Shown here: positions 54,198 through 63,715 of the stretch, piece by piece
How the letters are laid out: every line of letters starts with the position of its first letter
Position numbering within the stretch: position 1 is the first letter of the stretch
Assembly (NCBI RefSeq): GCF_000023925.1
Contig: NC_013169.1
Span: forward strand, 2,666,001-2,730,000
Length of the DNA: 64,000 nt
Direction of reading: 5' to 3'
DNA from: Kytococcus sedentarius DSM 20547
GTDB lineage: Bacteria > Actinomycetota > Actinomycetes > Actinomycetales > Dermatophilaceae
Position numbers and translations under genes: made by a program
Notes under the pieces: generated by a model
What the model saw: the letters and a program-made list of their open reading frames with translations, nothing else
Databases searched by the model: none
What the model was told of the DNA's origin: nothing

Positions 54198-54830
54198 ATG
54201 ATGCGTCGTCGAGGCACCGTGAGCGTGCTGGCCGCCCTGTTGTCCGTCTCCACGCTCGCCGCCTGCGGCGAAGGGCCCGACGCCCTCGACGAGGCCGGCG
54301 CGAAGGAGGCGCTCCTCACGCAGGACGAGTTCCCGCTCGACGGGTACACCCGCGGCACGGTCAGCACGGGCGTGCAGTCCGCCGGGGAGTACGACCCCGC
54401 ATCGGCCCCGGACACCAGCGAGGAGTGCCGCGCGGCCCTGGAGGAGTTCAGCTCGATCGACCACACCGAGTTCCTCAGCAGCTCGGCCTCGGCACGCTTC
54501 GACGCCGGCGAGGACTCCAGCCTCGAGCTGCAGGTCGCCGGCGTCACAAAGGAGCCCAAGAAGCTCGTCGACGTCACCCACGAGCTGGGCACCTGCGGGG
54601 AGGTCACCCGCAGCGAGGGCGGCGTGGAGATGACAACGACCTTCGAGGCCTTCGAGAACGGCGACGTCCGCGGCGTGATGATGCGGCAGGACGTGCAGGG
54701 CAACGTGGTGGAGGCGTGGATGGGGGGCCGCACCGCCGGCGACAACCTCGTCTACGCCTTCGGCACCGGCGTCACCCAGGACGAGCTCGCCGACGTCGTC
54801 GACGAGCAGGTGGCCAAGATCGAGGACTGA
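54198..54830 (+). CDS. Lipoprotein, member 2 of a tandem paralog pair
   Basis: 210 residues, lipobox STLAACGE. It aligns along its length with the protein encoded 43 bases upstream: DEAGAKEALLTQDEFPLDGY, EECRAAL, GTCGEV and AGDNLVYAFGTGVTQDEL. It arose by tandem duplication. CACACT, 7 bases before the ATG, may give it a separate leaderless transcript. Confidence 0.7.
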   Translation: MMRRRGTVSVLAALLSVSTLAACGEGPDALDEAGAKEALLTQDEFPLDGYTRGTVSTGVQSAGEYDPASAPDTSEECRAALEEFSSIDHTEFLSSSASARFDAGEDSSLELQVAGVTKEPKKLVDVTHELGTCGEVTRSEGGVEMTTTFEAFENGDVRGVMMRQDVQGNVVEAWMGGRTAGDNLVYAFGTGVTQDELADVVDEQVAKIED

Positions 54831-54840
54831 CCCACCGGCC

Positions 54841-55674
54841 TCAGCGCCGGCTGGCCAGGACCGGGAAGTTCTTGCGCTGCTGCGCCGTGTGCTCGTCGTC
54901 GATCACCGCGCGCAGCACCTGCTGGGAGTCCCCCGCCTCGGCCAGCACCGACCCGTTGGCGTCGATGATGACGCTCGCGCCGCCCATCTCGTGGTCACCG
55001 GCGTGCGTCCCAGCGGTGTTGCAGGCCACCACCGGCATCTGGTTCTCGATCGCCCGGGCCCGCAGCAGCGCCCGCCAGTGCTCGCGGCGGGCCATCGGCC
55101 AGGCCGCGGGGACGATCAGCAGGTCCGCCCCCGCATCGAGGCCGTCACGGAAGTACTCGGGGAAGCGCAGGTCGAAGCAGGTGGCCAGATGTGCGGTGAA
55201 CGGGCCCACCGGGGCCGTCACGAGGTCCGCCCCGGCCTCGATGGTGCGCGCCTCGCCGGAGTCGAACCCGAACCGGTACACCTTGCGGTAGGTGGCCACC
55301 AGGTCCCCGGTGGGGGCGAACAGCATCGAGCTGTTCCACAGGTGCTTGCCCTCGGGGCCCGGCTCGGCGCTGCGCTCCACCGTGGAGCCGCCGTGCAGCG
55401 TCACCCCGGCCTCGCGCGCGGCGGCAGACAGGGCCTCCACCACGGCCCGCTCCGGGTCACCCGTGGCCTCCACGGGCCCGGGTGCCGGCACGATCTGGGC
55501 GCGCTCGTCCCAGTGCTTGACGTCGAAGCCCCCCACCGGCCACAGCTCGGGCAGCACCACCAGGTCCTGCCCCTGCTCGGCACGCACCAGGTCCGCCACG
55601 CGCTGGATCCGGTCGGCCATCGGCTCGTCGTCGCCGTAGGAGACCTGGATGACGCTCACGGAGAGTTCGCTCAT
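54841..55674 (-). CDS. Carbon-nitrogen hydrolase (nitrilase superfamily, omega-amidase-like)
   Basis: 277 residues. The catalytic triad is visible: E43 in VLPELWP, K131 in YRKVYRFG, C166 in ATCFDLRFPE. The CFDLRFPE context fits the omega-amidase/Nit2 branch (alpha-ketoglutaramate repair), though the substrate is not proven. TAGCGT lies 7 bases before the ATG with no Shine-Dalgarno. Confidence 0.85.
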   Translation of the reverse strand: MSELSVSVIQVSYGDDEPMADRIQRVADLVRAEQGQDLVVLPELWPVGGFDVKHWDERAQIVPAPGPVEATGDPERAVVEALSAAAREAGVTLHGGSTVERSAEPGPEGKHLWNSSMLFAPTGDLVATYRKVYRFGFDSGEARTIEAGADLVTAPVGPFTAHLATCFDLRFPEYFRDGLDAGADLLIVPAAWPMARREHWRALLRARAIENQMPVVACNTAGTHAGDHEMGGASVIIDANGSVLAEAGDSQQVLRAVIDDEHTAQQRKNFPVLASRR

Positions 55675-55681
55675 GGGACCG

Positions 55682-55687
55682 ACGCTA
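55682..55687 (-). promoter_or_regulatory. Predicted -10 box of the leaderless hydrolase gene
   Basis: TAGCGT, seven bases, then the ATG. Confidence 0.4.
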
Positions 55688-55713
55688 CCTGCACCCCGGA
55701 CGGCCGGGACCCG

Positions 55714-57747
55714 CTACCGGCGCTCCCCCATCCGGGACAGGTGCTCGTTGTAGGCCCGCAGCTCGGCGTCGTCGTCCCGGCCGGCCTTGCGGTCGTAGCG
55801 CTTGCGCTCCCGGTCGTCCGAGCTGGCCCACTCCAGGCCCACCATGATCGCCAGGACCACCACCGGCAGCTCGCCGATACCCCACGCGATGCCGCCACCG
55901 AGCTGCTGGTCGGCGATGAGGGAGTCCACCCACGGCAGGTCCAGCGTCCGGAAGAAGTCCGGCGCCAACAGGTAGTTGCCCATCATCATGGCCACCCCGA
56001 AGAAGGCGTGGCCCGCGAGCGTGGCCAGCATGACCACCAGGCGCAGCGGCGCGGGCCACTTCACGCCGCCCGGATCGGGCCCGGCCAGGGTCCACACGAA
56101 CAGGTAGCCCACCAACAGGAAGTGCACCACCATCGCGACGTGGCCGCCGTGCGTGGTCAGGGCGATCTCCAGGGCCGGCGACCAGTAGAAGACCACCAGC
56201 GAGACGAAGAAGATGAACGCGGCCACCACCGGGTGCCCGATCACCTGCGCGTAGCGGGAGTGCACGAAGCCCAGCAGCCACTCACGGGGGCCGATGGTGC
56301 GGTCCTTGCGCGCCGACAGGTTGCGCAGCGCCATCGTGACCGGCGCCGCGGGCACGAGCAGCAGCGGGATCGCCATCATCAGGGTCATGTGCATCACCAT
56401 GTGCATGGAGAACATGACTCGGCCATAGACCGTGGGGGCGCCGTTGATGACGTAGGCGAACAGCAGCCAGCCGAGGATCCACATCGGCAGCCGGTGCCAG
56501 GGCCAGGAGTCCCCCCGGCGACGCAGGCGCACCCAGCCCCACAGGTAGAGGCCGATCGCCACCACGGCGACGGTGCTGAACAGCCACTCCACCTGCCACT
56601 GCGTCAGCCAGCTCGAGGGCGTGAGCTCGGGCGGGCGCGGGTAGCCGGTCAGGCCGATGGCCGGGTCACCGAGGGCCTCCCCGGTGACCTCGGGGACGGG
56701 GGTGGGGGTGCGCGCCAGGGCCGAGCCCAGACCGGCCGCCAGGGCCATGACCGCGATCTCCACGGTGGCCAGTCGCTGGAAGGCACCCCCGGTCTCGCCG
56801 GCCGCCACCCGGTCCACCACCCGGCGGCGCTGCAGGTAGCCGAACACCCCGAGCACGGCGAACACCGCCACCTTCGCGAGCAGCAGCTGGCCATAGGCCG
56901 TGGTGAGCAGATCGCCCCAGTCCACCCGGACGCTGGCGTTCAGCACGCCGCTGGCACCGGTGGCGACGAAGGCGCACAGCGCGACGGTCGAGTAGCGACG
57001 CACGGCGACCGCGCGGTCCTGCCCCAGACCCCCCCAGAGCAGCGCCAGCCCGAGCAGTCCGCCCACCCAGACGCTCACGCCGATGAGGTGGGCGCCGTAG
57101 CCGTTCACCGCGGCGTCGTGGTCGAGGGTGCCGCCGGAGTGCCCGGTGAAGGCCAGCGGCAGGGTGGTGACGATGGCGATCCAGAAGCCCCAGTGCAGGC
57201 CGCGGCGCGTGGTGCTCCAGCCGACCAAGGCCGCCACCACCAGGGCCAGCACCCCGGTGATCTGCACCTGCACCAGCAAGTCGAGCTCCCACCAGAAGGC
57301 GAAGTACTGCTGCCAGAAGCCCTCGCCGCCGATCGGCACCCCCAGCACCTCGCTGAAGGTGAGGACCGACAGCGCCCACGCGGCCAGCCCCCAGACCAGG
57401 GCCCCGGCCACGGCCACCCGGCGCATCACGGCCAGCCGGTGGGTCGACCGCCGCTCCGGCACGATGAAGGCCCCCACGCCGAGGGCACCGATGGTGGCGG
57501 CCATGCCGGCGACCAGCAGCCCCCGGACCACCGGCAGCGTCCAGCGGACGAGGGCTCCGGCGTCGACCAGCAGCAGCTGCCGCGTGGCCCCGCTGAGATA
57601 GGAGGCCACGACGGCCACCAGGACGATGACGGCCGCCCAGCCGAGCAGCACCCCCCAGAGCGCCCCGCCCCGGCGCTCGGTCGCAGTGGGGCGCTCCCCC
57701 GCATCGGAGGGGGCGGGGGGCGACGGCGTGGCGGGAGAGGACATCAT
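55714..57747 (-). CDS. CopD-CtaG fusion membrane protein
   Basis: 677 residues with about 15-16 hydrophobic segments. The N-terminal half (to about 340) is a CopD-like copper-resistance membrane domain with VSVWVGGLLGLALLWG. The C-terminal half is a caa3-type CtaG cytochrome oxidase assembly domain (YGRVMFSMHMVMHMTLMMAIPLLLVPAAP, rich in Met/His for copper). It probably handles copper for the respiratory oxidase. TACGCT lies exactly 6 bases before ATG 57747. GTG 57753 is an alternative start. Confidence 0.88.
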   Translation of the reverse strand: MMSSPATPSPPAPSDAGERPTATERRGGALWGVLLGWAAVIVLVAVVASYLSGATRQLLLVDAGALVRWTLPVVRGLLVAGMAATIGALGVGAFIVPERRSTHRLAVMRRVAVAGALVWGLAAWALSVLTFSEVLGVPIGGEGFWQQYFAFWWELDLLVQVQITGVLALVVAALVGWSTTRRGLHWGFWIAIVTTLPLAFTGHSGGTLDHDAAVNGYGAHLIGVSVWVGGLLGLALLWGGLGQDRAVAVRRYSTVALCAFVATGASGVLNASVRVDWGDLLTTAYGQLLLAKVAVFAVLGVFGYLQRRRVVDRVAAGETGGAFQRLATVEIAVMALAAGLGSALARTPTPVPEVTGEALGDPAIGLTGYPRPPELTPSSWLTQWQVEWLFSTVAVVAIGLYLWGWVRLRRRGDSWPWHRLPMWILGWLLFAYVINGAPTVYGRVMFSMHMVMHMTLMMAIPLLLVPAAPVTMALRNLSARKDRTIGPREWLLGFVHSRYAQVIGHPVVAAFIFFVSLVVFYWSPALEIALTTHGGHVAMVVHFLLVGYLFVWTLAGPDPGGVKWPAPLRLVVMLATLAGHAFFGVAMMMGNYLLAPDFFRTLDLPWVDSLIADQQLGGGIAWGIGELPVVVLAIMVGLEWASSDDRERKRYDRKAGRDDDAELRAYNEHLSRMGERR

Positions 57748-57753
57748 CGACAC

Positions 57754-57759
57754 AGCGTA
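57754..57759 (-). promoter_or_regulatory. Predicted -10 box of leaderless CopD-CtaG gene
   Basis: TACGCT, six bases, then ATG 57747. Same box and spacing as the AGCS symporter gene. Confidence 0.45.
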
Positions 57760-57781
57760 GTTTGTCGCGCCGGGGACGCGG

Positions 57782-57812
57782 ACGGGCCCGCCCCCTCAGG
57801 GGACGGGCCCGT
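57782..57812 (-). terminator. Terminator of the rpsF-ssb-rpsR-rplI operon
   Basis: ACGGGCCCG (57782-57790) pairs with 57804-57812, and inner CCCCT/AGGGG pairing continues the stem. It lies 21 bases after the rplI stop. Confidence 0.7.
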
Positions 57813-57832
57813 TCGACGGTGCAGCCGGGCGC

Positions 57833-58279
57833 TCAGGCCTCGACGACCTGCAGCTTGACCGTGGCCAGCACCTCCGGGTGCAGACGCACCGTGGCGGTGT
57901 GGTCGCCCAGGGACTTGATGTGCCCGGCGGTCTCGATGCGGCGCTTGTCCACCTGCGGACCACCGGCGGCCACGATGGCCTCGGCGATCTCACCGGAGGT
58001 CACGGCACCGAACAGGCGGCCGGTACCGGTGGTGGCGGCCTTCACCTTGACGGCGCGGCCCTCGAGCTGCGACTTCTGGTGCTCGGCCTCCTCCAGCGAC
58101 TTCACCGCGCGCGTGGCGCGGGCGGCGCGGATGGCCTCCACCTGCTTCTCGCCGCCCTTGGTCCACGGGGTGGCCAGATTGCGGGGCAGCAGGTAGTTGC
58201 GGGCGTAGCCGTCCTTCACCTCGACGACGTCGCCCGGCTCACCGAGGCTGCTCACCTCATTGGTCAGGATGATCTTCAT
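57833..58279 (-). CDS. rplI: Ribosomal protein L9
   Basis: 148 residues. The N-terminal domain is [32 protein letters not shown], followed by the long connecting helix and the C-terminal domain. Large-subunit protein binding 23S rRNA at the L1 side. Last gene of the operon, with GGAGGAG before its ATG. Confidence 0.97.
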   Translation of the reverse strand: MKIILTNEVSSLGEPGDVVEVKDGYARNYLLPRNLATPWTKGGEKQVEAIRAARATRAVKSLEEAEHQKSQLEGRAVKVKAATTGTGRLFGAVTSGEIAEAIVAAGGPQVDKRRIETAGHIKSLGDHTATVRLHPEVLATVKLQVVEA

Positions 58280-58312
58280 GGCTTCTCCTCCTCGAACTCT
58301 CGGTTACCGCGA

Positions 58313-58558
58313 TCAGCGAGCGGAGCTCGAGTACGGCAGCAGGGCCATCTCGCGGGCGTTCTTCACGGCCTTCGCGATCTGGCGCTGCTCCTGGACGGAC
58401 ACGCCCGTCACACGGCGCGCGCGGATCTTCCCGCGGTCGGAGATGAACTTCCGCAGCAGGGCGGTGTCCTTGTAGTCGATCTTCTCGACCTTGGCGGCCT
58501 TGAGCGGGTTCGCCTTCTTCTTCACGGGCTTGGGGTTGCGCACAACGGACTTGGCCAT
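58313..58558 (-). CDS. rpsR: Ribosomal protein S18 (cysteine-free form)
   Basis: 81 residues with [26 protein letters not shown]. All zinc-ribbon cysteines of the classical form are absent ([16 protein letters not shown] and [10 protein letters not shown]), giving the zinc-independent type, here in the primary operon. Small-subunit protein pairing with S6. Confidence 0.96.
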   Translation of the reverse strand: MAKSVVRNPKPVKKKANPLKAAKVEKIDYKDTALLRKFISDRGKIRARRVTGVSVQEQRQIAKAVKNAREMALLPYSSSAR

Positions 58559-58665
58559 CGTGGTGCTCTCCTTCGAAAGGTGTGGTGACGCTGAGGGTCA
58601 CCGGTGATTGAGAGCCCGAGCGGGCGACCGGGGGGTCAACTGCTCGGGATGGGTGCGGCTGAGGA

Positions 58666-59235
58666 TCAGAAGGGGGGCTCGTCGTAGTTCGGAGCCGAGT
58701 CCCACGACCCCTGGGGCTGGCCGCCACCGGGGTTGCCCCCGCTGTTGCCGCCGGTCGCCCACGGGTCGCTGTTCTGCTGGTTGGATCCCTGCGGGGAGTC
58801 CCAGCCACCGCCGCCACCCTGGCCCTGGGGTGCGCCGCCACCGGAGTTGCCTCCGAAGCCGCCGCCACCGGACCGCTGGGTCTTGGTGGTGCTGGCCGTC
58901 GCGTACCTCAGCGACGGGCCGATCTCGTCGATGTCCATCTCCACCACGGTGCGACGCTGGCCATCGGTCTCGAAGGACCGCTGCTTCAGCCGCCCCTGGG
59001 CGATGACGCGCTGGCCCTTCTTCAGCGACTCGGCCACGTTCTCCGCGGCCTCGCGCCAGATGGAGCAGCGCATGAACAGCGTCTCGCCGTCCTTCCACTC
59101 GTTCGCCTGACGGTCGAACGTGCGGGGGGTGGAGGCGATGGTCAGGTTCGCCACCGCGGCGCCGCTGGGCGTGAAGCGCAGCTCCGGGTCAGCGGTGAGG
59201 TTCCCGATGATGGTGATGACGGTCTCGCCGGCCAT
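58666..59235 (-). CDS. ssb: Single-stranded DNA-binding protein
   Basis: 189 residues. The OB fold (1-115) has [20 protein letters not shown] and [27 protein letters not shown] Gly/Gln/Ser-rich linker and the acidic tip YDEPPF bind partner proteins. It lies between rpsF and rpsR, the standard order. Confidence 0.97.
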   Translation of the reverse strand: MAGETVITIIGNLTADPELRFTPSGAAVANLTIASTPRTFDRQANEWKDGETLFMRCSIWREAAENVAESLKKGQRVIAQGRLKQRSFETDGQRRTVVEMDIDEIGPSLRYATASTTKTQRSGGGGFGGNSGGGAPQGQGGGGGWDSPQGSNQQNSDPWATGGNSGGNPGGGQPQGSWDSAPNYDEPPF

Positions 59236-59320
59236 GACCGGCCTCCTTCTCGATGCAGGTGATCGTGCAGATGATCTTCAGTCGTGACGTCTGGGGTCGC
59301 GGTCCGTGCGGACCGCTGCC

Positions 59321-59608
59321 TCAGGCAGTCGGACGCTGGATCTTGAAGCGCAGCACGGACTCGTTGAGCCCCAGCTGGCGGTCAAGCTCCTTGGCGGTGT
59401 CGGTCCCCATGGTCAGGGTGACCACCGCGTACAGGCCCTCGGACTTCTTCTGGATGTCATAGGCCAGGCGACGACGGCCCCAGATGTCCGTCTCGTCGAC
59501 GGAGCCACCATCGGTCTTCACGACGGTGAGCAGCTTCTCCACCATCGTGGGCAGAGTGCGCTCGTCGATCTCGGGGTCGATGATCATCATCAGTTCGTAC
59601 TGACGCAT
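59321..59608 (-). CDS. rpsF: Ribosomal protein S6
   Basis: 95 residues, [19 protein letters not shown]...[27 protein letters not shown] lies 9 bases before the ATG. First gene of the operon; S6 and S18 form a dimer on 16S rRNA. Confidence 0.97.
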   Translation of the reverse strand: MRQYELMMIIDPEIDERTLPTMVEKLLTVVKTDGGSVDETDIWGRRRLAYDIQKKSEGLYAVVTLTMGTDTAKELDRQLGLNESVLRFKIQRPTA

Positions 59609-59637
59609 GCGTGAACCCACCTCCTTCGGTCTCGGCG

Positions 59638-59789
59638 GCCACGGTCTCTCCGTGGCAGGAGGGTCACATCGGTCGTCGCGCCCACCGGCACCATGCTGGT
59701 GCGCAACCGGCGGTCCCGTCCGAGCTCACGCGGAGCGCTGTGGACGAGCCGTCACCGGCATGCGGGCGCACGACAACTTGTGGAGTCTA
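59638..59789 (-). promoter_or_regulatory. rpsF promoter and structured leader
   Basis: A TAGACT -10 at 59784-59789 overlaps the 3' end of the glycosyltransferase gene and gives a leader of about 170 nt. It contains GCACCA-TGC-TGGTGC and, near the ribosome-binding site, GCCACGG (59638-59644) paired with 59650-59656. This is a candidate for S6:S18 autoregulation. Confidence 0.4.
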
Positions 59790-61145
59790 CTGCAGGCGCT
59801 CACCGCGGGACGAACGCACCGCGAACAGGGCGATGAGCACCACCCACACCGCCAGGCGCGCCGCCACCACCGCGGCGTACCCGTCCTCGGGCATGCCCAC
59901 CCGGTCGTTGGAGCCCCGTCCGATGTGCATCCACACGAAGACGAAGTGGAAGCCCTCCATGACCACCCAGGCCAGGTGCTCGCGCCACCGCAGGCCCGCC
60001 AGGGCGACGAAGGGCAGCGCCACCAGGCCCATCTGGGTGGGCACCTCGGGCTGGAGTGCCACGGCGATGAGCAGGCCGGCGCCCAGGGCCGCCCCCACCT
60101 CGCGGCCGTTCGCGGCGCGGCGCACCAGCAGGCCGCCCACCAGGCACCCCAGCAGGGCCCCTCCGCCGGCCACCACCTGCACGGCCCAGTCCGCCCGGTC
60201 GGCACCCACCCCGGCGACGATGCTCCAGACGCCCCCGTGGCCACTGGAGGCCTGCCAGAAGGCCAGCCCCCGCAGGGACTCGGGGTTCCACACCGCCCAC
60301 GGCACGAGCACCACCGCGGCCGTCAGCAGCATCGGCAGCCACGCCGAGCGCAACCGTGCCGGACGGGCGGCCACCGAGACCACCGCCAGCACCCCGAGCA
60401 CCGGCAGCCCCGTCACGGCCAGAACCCACAGCGCACCGGCCACGGCGGAGGACGCCGGCCGGCCCCGCCGCCACAGCACGCACCCCCAGACGGCCAGGGC
60501 AACCCAGACCAACAGGTCCGAGACCAGCAGCAGCGGCACCAGCAACGGCGAGAGGGCCACGTGCGCAGCGACCCAGGGGTCCGATCCGTCGGTGCGCACC
60601 CAGTCCACGACCGCGACCACCAGCGCCGCGAGCGACACCACCAGCAGCACCACCCAGAGCGCGAAGTACACCTGCTGCTCGGCCCCCACCGGGAACGCCC
60701 CGGCAGGCACACCGACGAGCCACAGCAGCCCCGCCCGCAGCGGCGGGACGTTCGGCAGGGCGCTCTCCGGGCCGGACCACGGGAACGCCCCCGTGTTCAT
60801 GCCGGAGCTGGTCCACCGCACCACCGGGTCGGAGTAGCACATGCGCCAGATGAGGTTCGGGCTGCGCCACCCACCCTCGATGCAGTTGTTCTTCTGCAGC
60901 ACGGCGAACACCAGCGGGAGGGCGCTGAGCGCCACCAGCACCGATGCGGGGAACCAGGGACCGTGGCGACGCGGCGCCACGTGGCGCCCGTCCGGCCCGC
61001 CGGCCGCCCCCATCGCGAGGCGGGGGAGGGGGTCCTGGCGAGCGGTGCGACGACGGCCCCGGACGGCGGCACGAACCCCCGCCAAGCCCCCTGCGCCACT
61101 CACTCGCCTGATCCGCTCCACAGCCACTCCCCGTCTCGTCGTCAT
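59787..61145 (-). CDS. Membrane glycosyltransferase (GT-C, GT87/mannosyltransferase-like)
   Basis: 452 residues. About ten hydrophobic segments follow a first outer loop with [27 protein letters not shown], holding acidic/Cys residues typical of polyprenyl-phosphate-sugar-using enzymes. It would add sugars to lipid-linked glycans outside the membrane. The first 60 residues are very basic, so a downstream start (for example near MGAAGGPDG) is possible. The gene is divergent from ino1, fitting phosphatidylinositol mannoside or related glycan work, which is inference. Confidence 0.75.
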   Translation of the reverse strand: MTTRRGVAVERIRRVSGAGGLAGVRAAVRGRRRTARQDPLPRLAMGAAGGPDGRHVAPRRHGPWFPASVLVALSALPLVFAVLQKNNCIEGGWRSPNLIWRMCYSDPVVRWTSSGMNTGAFPWSGPESALPNVPPLRAGLLWLVGVPAGAFPVGAEQQVYFALWVVLLVVSLAALVVAVVDWVRTDGSDPWVAAHVALSPLLVPLLLVSDLLVWVALAVWGCVLWRRGRPASSAVAGALWVLAVTGLPVLGVLAVVSVAARPARLRSAWLPMLLTAAVVLVPWAVWNPESLRGLAFWQASSGHGGVWSIVAGVGADRADWAVQVVAGGGALLGCLVGGLLVRRAANGREVGAALGAGLLIAVALQPEVPTQMGLVALPFVALAGLRWREHLAWVVMEGFHFVFVWMHIGRGSNDRVGMPEDGYAAVVAARLAVWVVLIALFAVRSSRGERLQ

Positions 61146-61266
61146 CGGTGCCCATCATGGCCGGTCGGCGCGCGGTGGGCCCCCGGGGCCTAGAATCGCT
61201 CGACGCGTGGAACATCCTGCCGGGTTGCAGAGGTTGGTCACGCCAGGAAGCAACAAAGGGAGAGAA

Positions 61267-62346
61267 ATGTCCACTGTCCGTGTCGCCATCGCCGGCGTCG
61301 GAAACTGTGCCACCTCGCTGGTCGAAGGCGTGGAGTACTACCGCAACACCCCCGCTGACAGCAGCGTCCCGGGGCTCATGCACGTCGACCTCGGTGGCTA
61401 CCACGTCGGTGACGTGGAGTTCGTCGCCGCCTTCGACGTGGACGCCGACAAGGTCGGCAAGGACCTGTCGCAGGCCATCCGCTCCGGCCAGAACAACACC
61501 ATCAAGATCACCGACGTGCCCACCGCGGACGTCGAGGTGCAGCGCGGCCCCACGCTCGACGGGCTGGGCAAGTACTACCGGATGACCATCGAGGAGTCGC
61601 CGGCCGAGCCGGTCGACGTGGTGCAGGTGCTCAAGGACACCGGCGCCGACGTGCTGGTCTCCTACCTGCCCGTCGGCAGCGAGGAGGCGGACAAGTTCTA
61701 CGCCCAGGCGGCCATCGACGCCGGCGTGGCCTTCGTGAACGCCCTGCCGGTCTTCATCGCGAGCGACCCCGAGTGGGCGCAGAAGTTCCGCGACGCCGGG
61801 GTGCCGATCGTCGGTGACGACATCAAGTCCCAGGTCGGCGCCACCATCACCCACCGAGTGATGGCGAAGCTGTTCGAGGACCGCGGCGTCGAGCTGGACC
61901 GCACCTACCAGCTGAACGTCGGCGGCAACATGGACTTCAAGAACATGCTCGAGCGCGAGCGCCTGGAGTCCAAGAAGATCTCCAAGACGCAGGCCGTCAC
62001 CTCGAACGTGACCCACCAGTTCGAGGACCGTGACGTCCACATCGGCCCGTCCGACTACGTGCAGTGGCTGGACGACCGCAAGTGGGCCTACGTGCGCCTC
62101 GAGGGCCGCGCCTTCGGCGACGCCCCGCTGAACCTGGAGTACAAGCTCGAGGTGTGGGACTCCCCCAACTCGGCCGGCATCATCATCGACGCCATCCGCG
62201 CCGCGAAGATCGCCAAGGACCGCGGCATCGGCGGCCCGATCCTGTCCGCGAGCGCCTACCTCATGAAGTCGCCGCCCGAGCAGCGCCCGGACGACCTGGG
62301 CCGCGCGGAGCTGGAGAAGTTCATCCGCGGCGAGGTCGACAGCTGA
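61267..62346 (+). CDS. ino1: Inositol-3-phosphate synthase
   Basis: 359 residues. It converts glucose-6-phosphate to myo-inositol-3-phosphate with NAD, feeding phosphatidylinositol and mycothiol. Seen: [20 protein letters not shown] (NAD fold), [54 protein letters not shown] precedes the ATG. A TAGAAT box lies at 61191-61196. Confidence 0.97.
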   Translation: MSTVRVAIAGVGNCATSLVEGVEYYRNTPADSSVPGLMHVDLGGYHVGDVEFVAAFDVDADKVGKDLSQAIRSGQNNTIKITDVPTADVEVQRGPTLDGLGKYYRMTIEESPAEPVDVVQVLKDTGADVLVSYLPVGSEEADKFYAQAAIDAGVAFVNALPVFIASDPEWAQKFRDAGVPIVGDDIKSQVGATITHRVMAKLFEDRGVELDRTYQLNVGGNMDFKNMLERERLESKKISKTQAVTSNVTHQFEDRDVHIGPSDYVQWLDDRKWAYVRLEGRAFGDAPLNLEYKLEVWDSPNSAGIIIDAIRAAKIAKDRGIGGPILSASAYLMKSPPEQRPDDLGRAELEKFIRGEVDS

Positions 62347-62385
62347 TCTCCCGCTGAGGTCCTCGGCCCCTGGCCGAGCCCCCCC

Positions 62386-62413
62386 AGAGCCCCCCGGTGC
62401 GCCGGGGGGCTCT
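62386..62413 (+). terminator. Terminator after ino1
   Basis: AGAGCCCCCCGG (62386-62397) pairs perfectly with 62402-62413 around TGCG. Confidence 0.75.
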
Positions 62414-62519
62414 GCCGTACCCGGGGACGTGTCACAGCCCACCCGGCCCACGGGTTGCCGAAGAGGGGGGGTGGGCGGACACTGGGTGGGCCCCCGCCCC
62501 CCCCCTCACGGGAGATCCC

Positions 62520-62597
62520 ATGCGCCTCACCCAGACATCCCCCCGGTGCTGCCGCATGCCCTCACCCGGGGCCGCCACGCGCGGGGAGCGGTGCTGA
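62520..62597 (+). CDS. Possible 25-residue leader peptide
   Basis: ATG with GGGAG 5 bases upstream opens a frame MRLTQTSPRCCRMPSPGAAT plus five residues ending in ERC. Its stop overlaps the glycosyltransferase GTG by 7 bases, allowing translational coupling. Three cysteines stand out. It may be chance in such GC-rich sequence. Confidence 0.3.
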   Translation: MRLTQTSPRCCRMPSPGAATRGERC

Positions 62598-63715
62598 CCC
62601 GGGCGGCCGGCGGGCGCCGGCGCGTCTTGGTGGTGGGGCACTGTCGCTCCCCGATCCGGCCCCCCTTCCCGGGCGGCCTGGAGGCCCTCACGTGGCACCT
62701 GTCCACCCGGCTGGCCCACCGCGGTCACGACGTGGTGGTCTTCGCCGCCCCCGGGTCGGACTGTGGGCCGGGCACCCGCATCGTCACCCCGGACGACCTC
62801 GGGGTGAGCGTCGACCCCTCCGCGCCGTGGGAGGAGACCCGTGGCGACGTGACCCGCGCCTACGAGGCCCTCGCGGCACACATCGACGACCTCGGGGTGG
62901 ACGTGGTGCACAACCACAGCCTCAACCCGGCCCTGCCCCGGGTGCGCCACCGCCTCGACGTGCCCGTGCTGACCACCCTGCACACCCCTCCCCTGGTACC
63001 GATGCTGGGAGCGTTCCGCCAGGCCCCGCCCGCGCCCGGCGAGGTCGTGGCCGTCAGCGACCACACCGCGCAGCAGTGGCGCGAGGCCCTGCACGGGGAC
63101 CTGCTGCACCCGGGCGTGGTGCACAACGGCGTGGACACCGAGGTCTGGCCGCTCGGCCAGGGCGGTGACGCGCTGGTCTGGTTCGGACGGCTGGTGCCGG
63201 AGAAGGGCCCGGGCACGGCGATCGCCATGGCCCGGGAGCTCGGCATACCCCTGCGCCTGGTCGGCCCCCGCAGCGACCCCGAGTGGTTCGACGCGCAGAT
63301 CCGGCCCCAGCTGGGCGGCGCGGTAGAGTACCTGGGTCACCTGGGCCCCCCGCACCTCGCCGAGGTGGTGGGCACCAGCGCCGCCACCCTGGTGACCCCG
63401 CAGTGGGACGAGCCGTTCGGCCTCATCGCCGCCGAGTCCGCCGCCTGTGGCACGCCGGTCATCGCGTTGCGCCGCGGTGGGCTGCCGGAGATCGTGACGC
63501 CCGAGGTCGGGCGCCTGCTGCCCCCCGCCACGTGGCGCAGCGGGGTCACCGGCGCGCTGGAGGAGGTGCTCGGCCTGGAGCGGGCCGACGTCCGGCAGTC
63601 GATCGTCTCCCGCCTGGGCCTGGACCGGATGGTGGACGCCTACGAGGCGCGCTATGAGCAGCTCATCCGCGCCAGTGGGTCCCGGGGCGGGTCCCTCCGG
63701 GCGGTGGGCCTGTGA
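62591..63715 (+). CDS. GT4-family glycosyltransferase
   Basis: 374 residues, GTG start. GT-B fold: VLVVGHCRSPIRPPFPGGLEALTWHLS, DVVHNHSLN, VHNGVDTEVWP, WFGRLVPEKGP and the nucleotide-sugar Glu region PQWDEPFGLIAAESAACGTPVIA. The acceptor is unknown. It lacks the MshA N-terminus, so a mycothiol role is not supported. The stop overlaps the next gene (GTGA). Confidence 0.85.
   Translation: MLTRAAGGRRRVLVVGHCRSPIRPPFPGGLEALTWHLSTRLAHRGHDVVVFAAPGSDCGPGTRIVTPDDLGVSVDPSAPWEETRGDVTRAYEALAAHIDDLGVDVVHNHSLNPALPRVRHRLDVPVLTTLHTPPLVPMLGAFRQAPPAPGEVVAVSDHTAQQWREALHGDLLHPGVVHNGVDTEVWPLGQGGDALVWFGRLVPEKGPGTAIAMARELGIPLRLVGPRSDPEWFDAQIRPQLGGAVEYLGHLGPPHLAEVVGTSAATLVTPQWDEPFGLIAAESAACGTPVIALRRGGLPEIVTPEVGRLLPPATWRSGVTGALEEVLGLERADVRQSIVSRLGLDRMVDAYEARYEQLIRASGSRGGSLRAVGL

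Noticed and set aside
59607-62451. Long open frames antisense to the membrane glycosyltransferase and ino1 genes
   Set aside because: Composition is dominated by Arg, Pro, Gly and His with no family motifs, as expected from the complementary frame of GC-rich genes.
62591-63715. Identifying the GT4 enzyme as MshA (mycothiol synthesis) because ino1 is adjacent
   Set aside because: The N-terminal MshA signature is absent and the substrate pocket cannot be judged; proximity to ino1 alone is weak.
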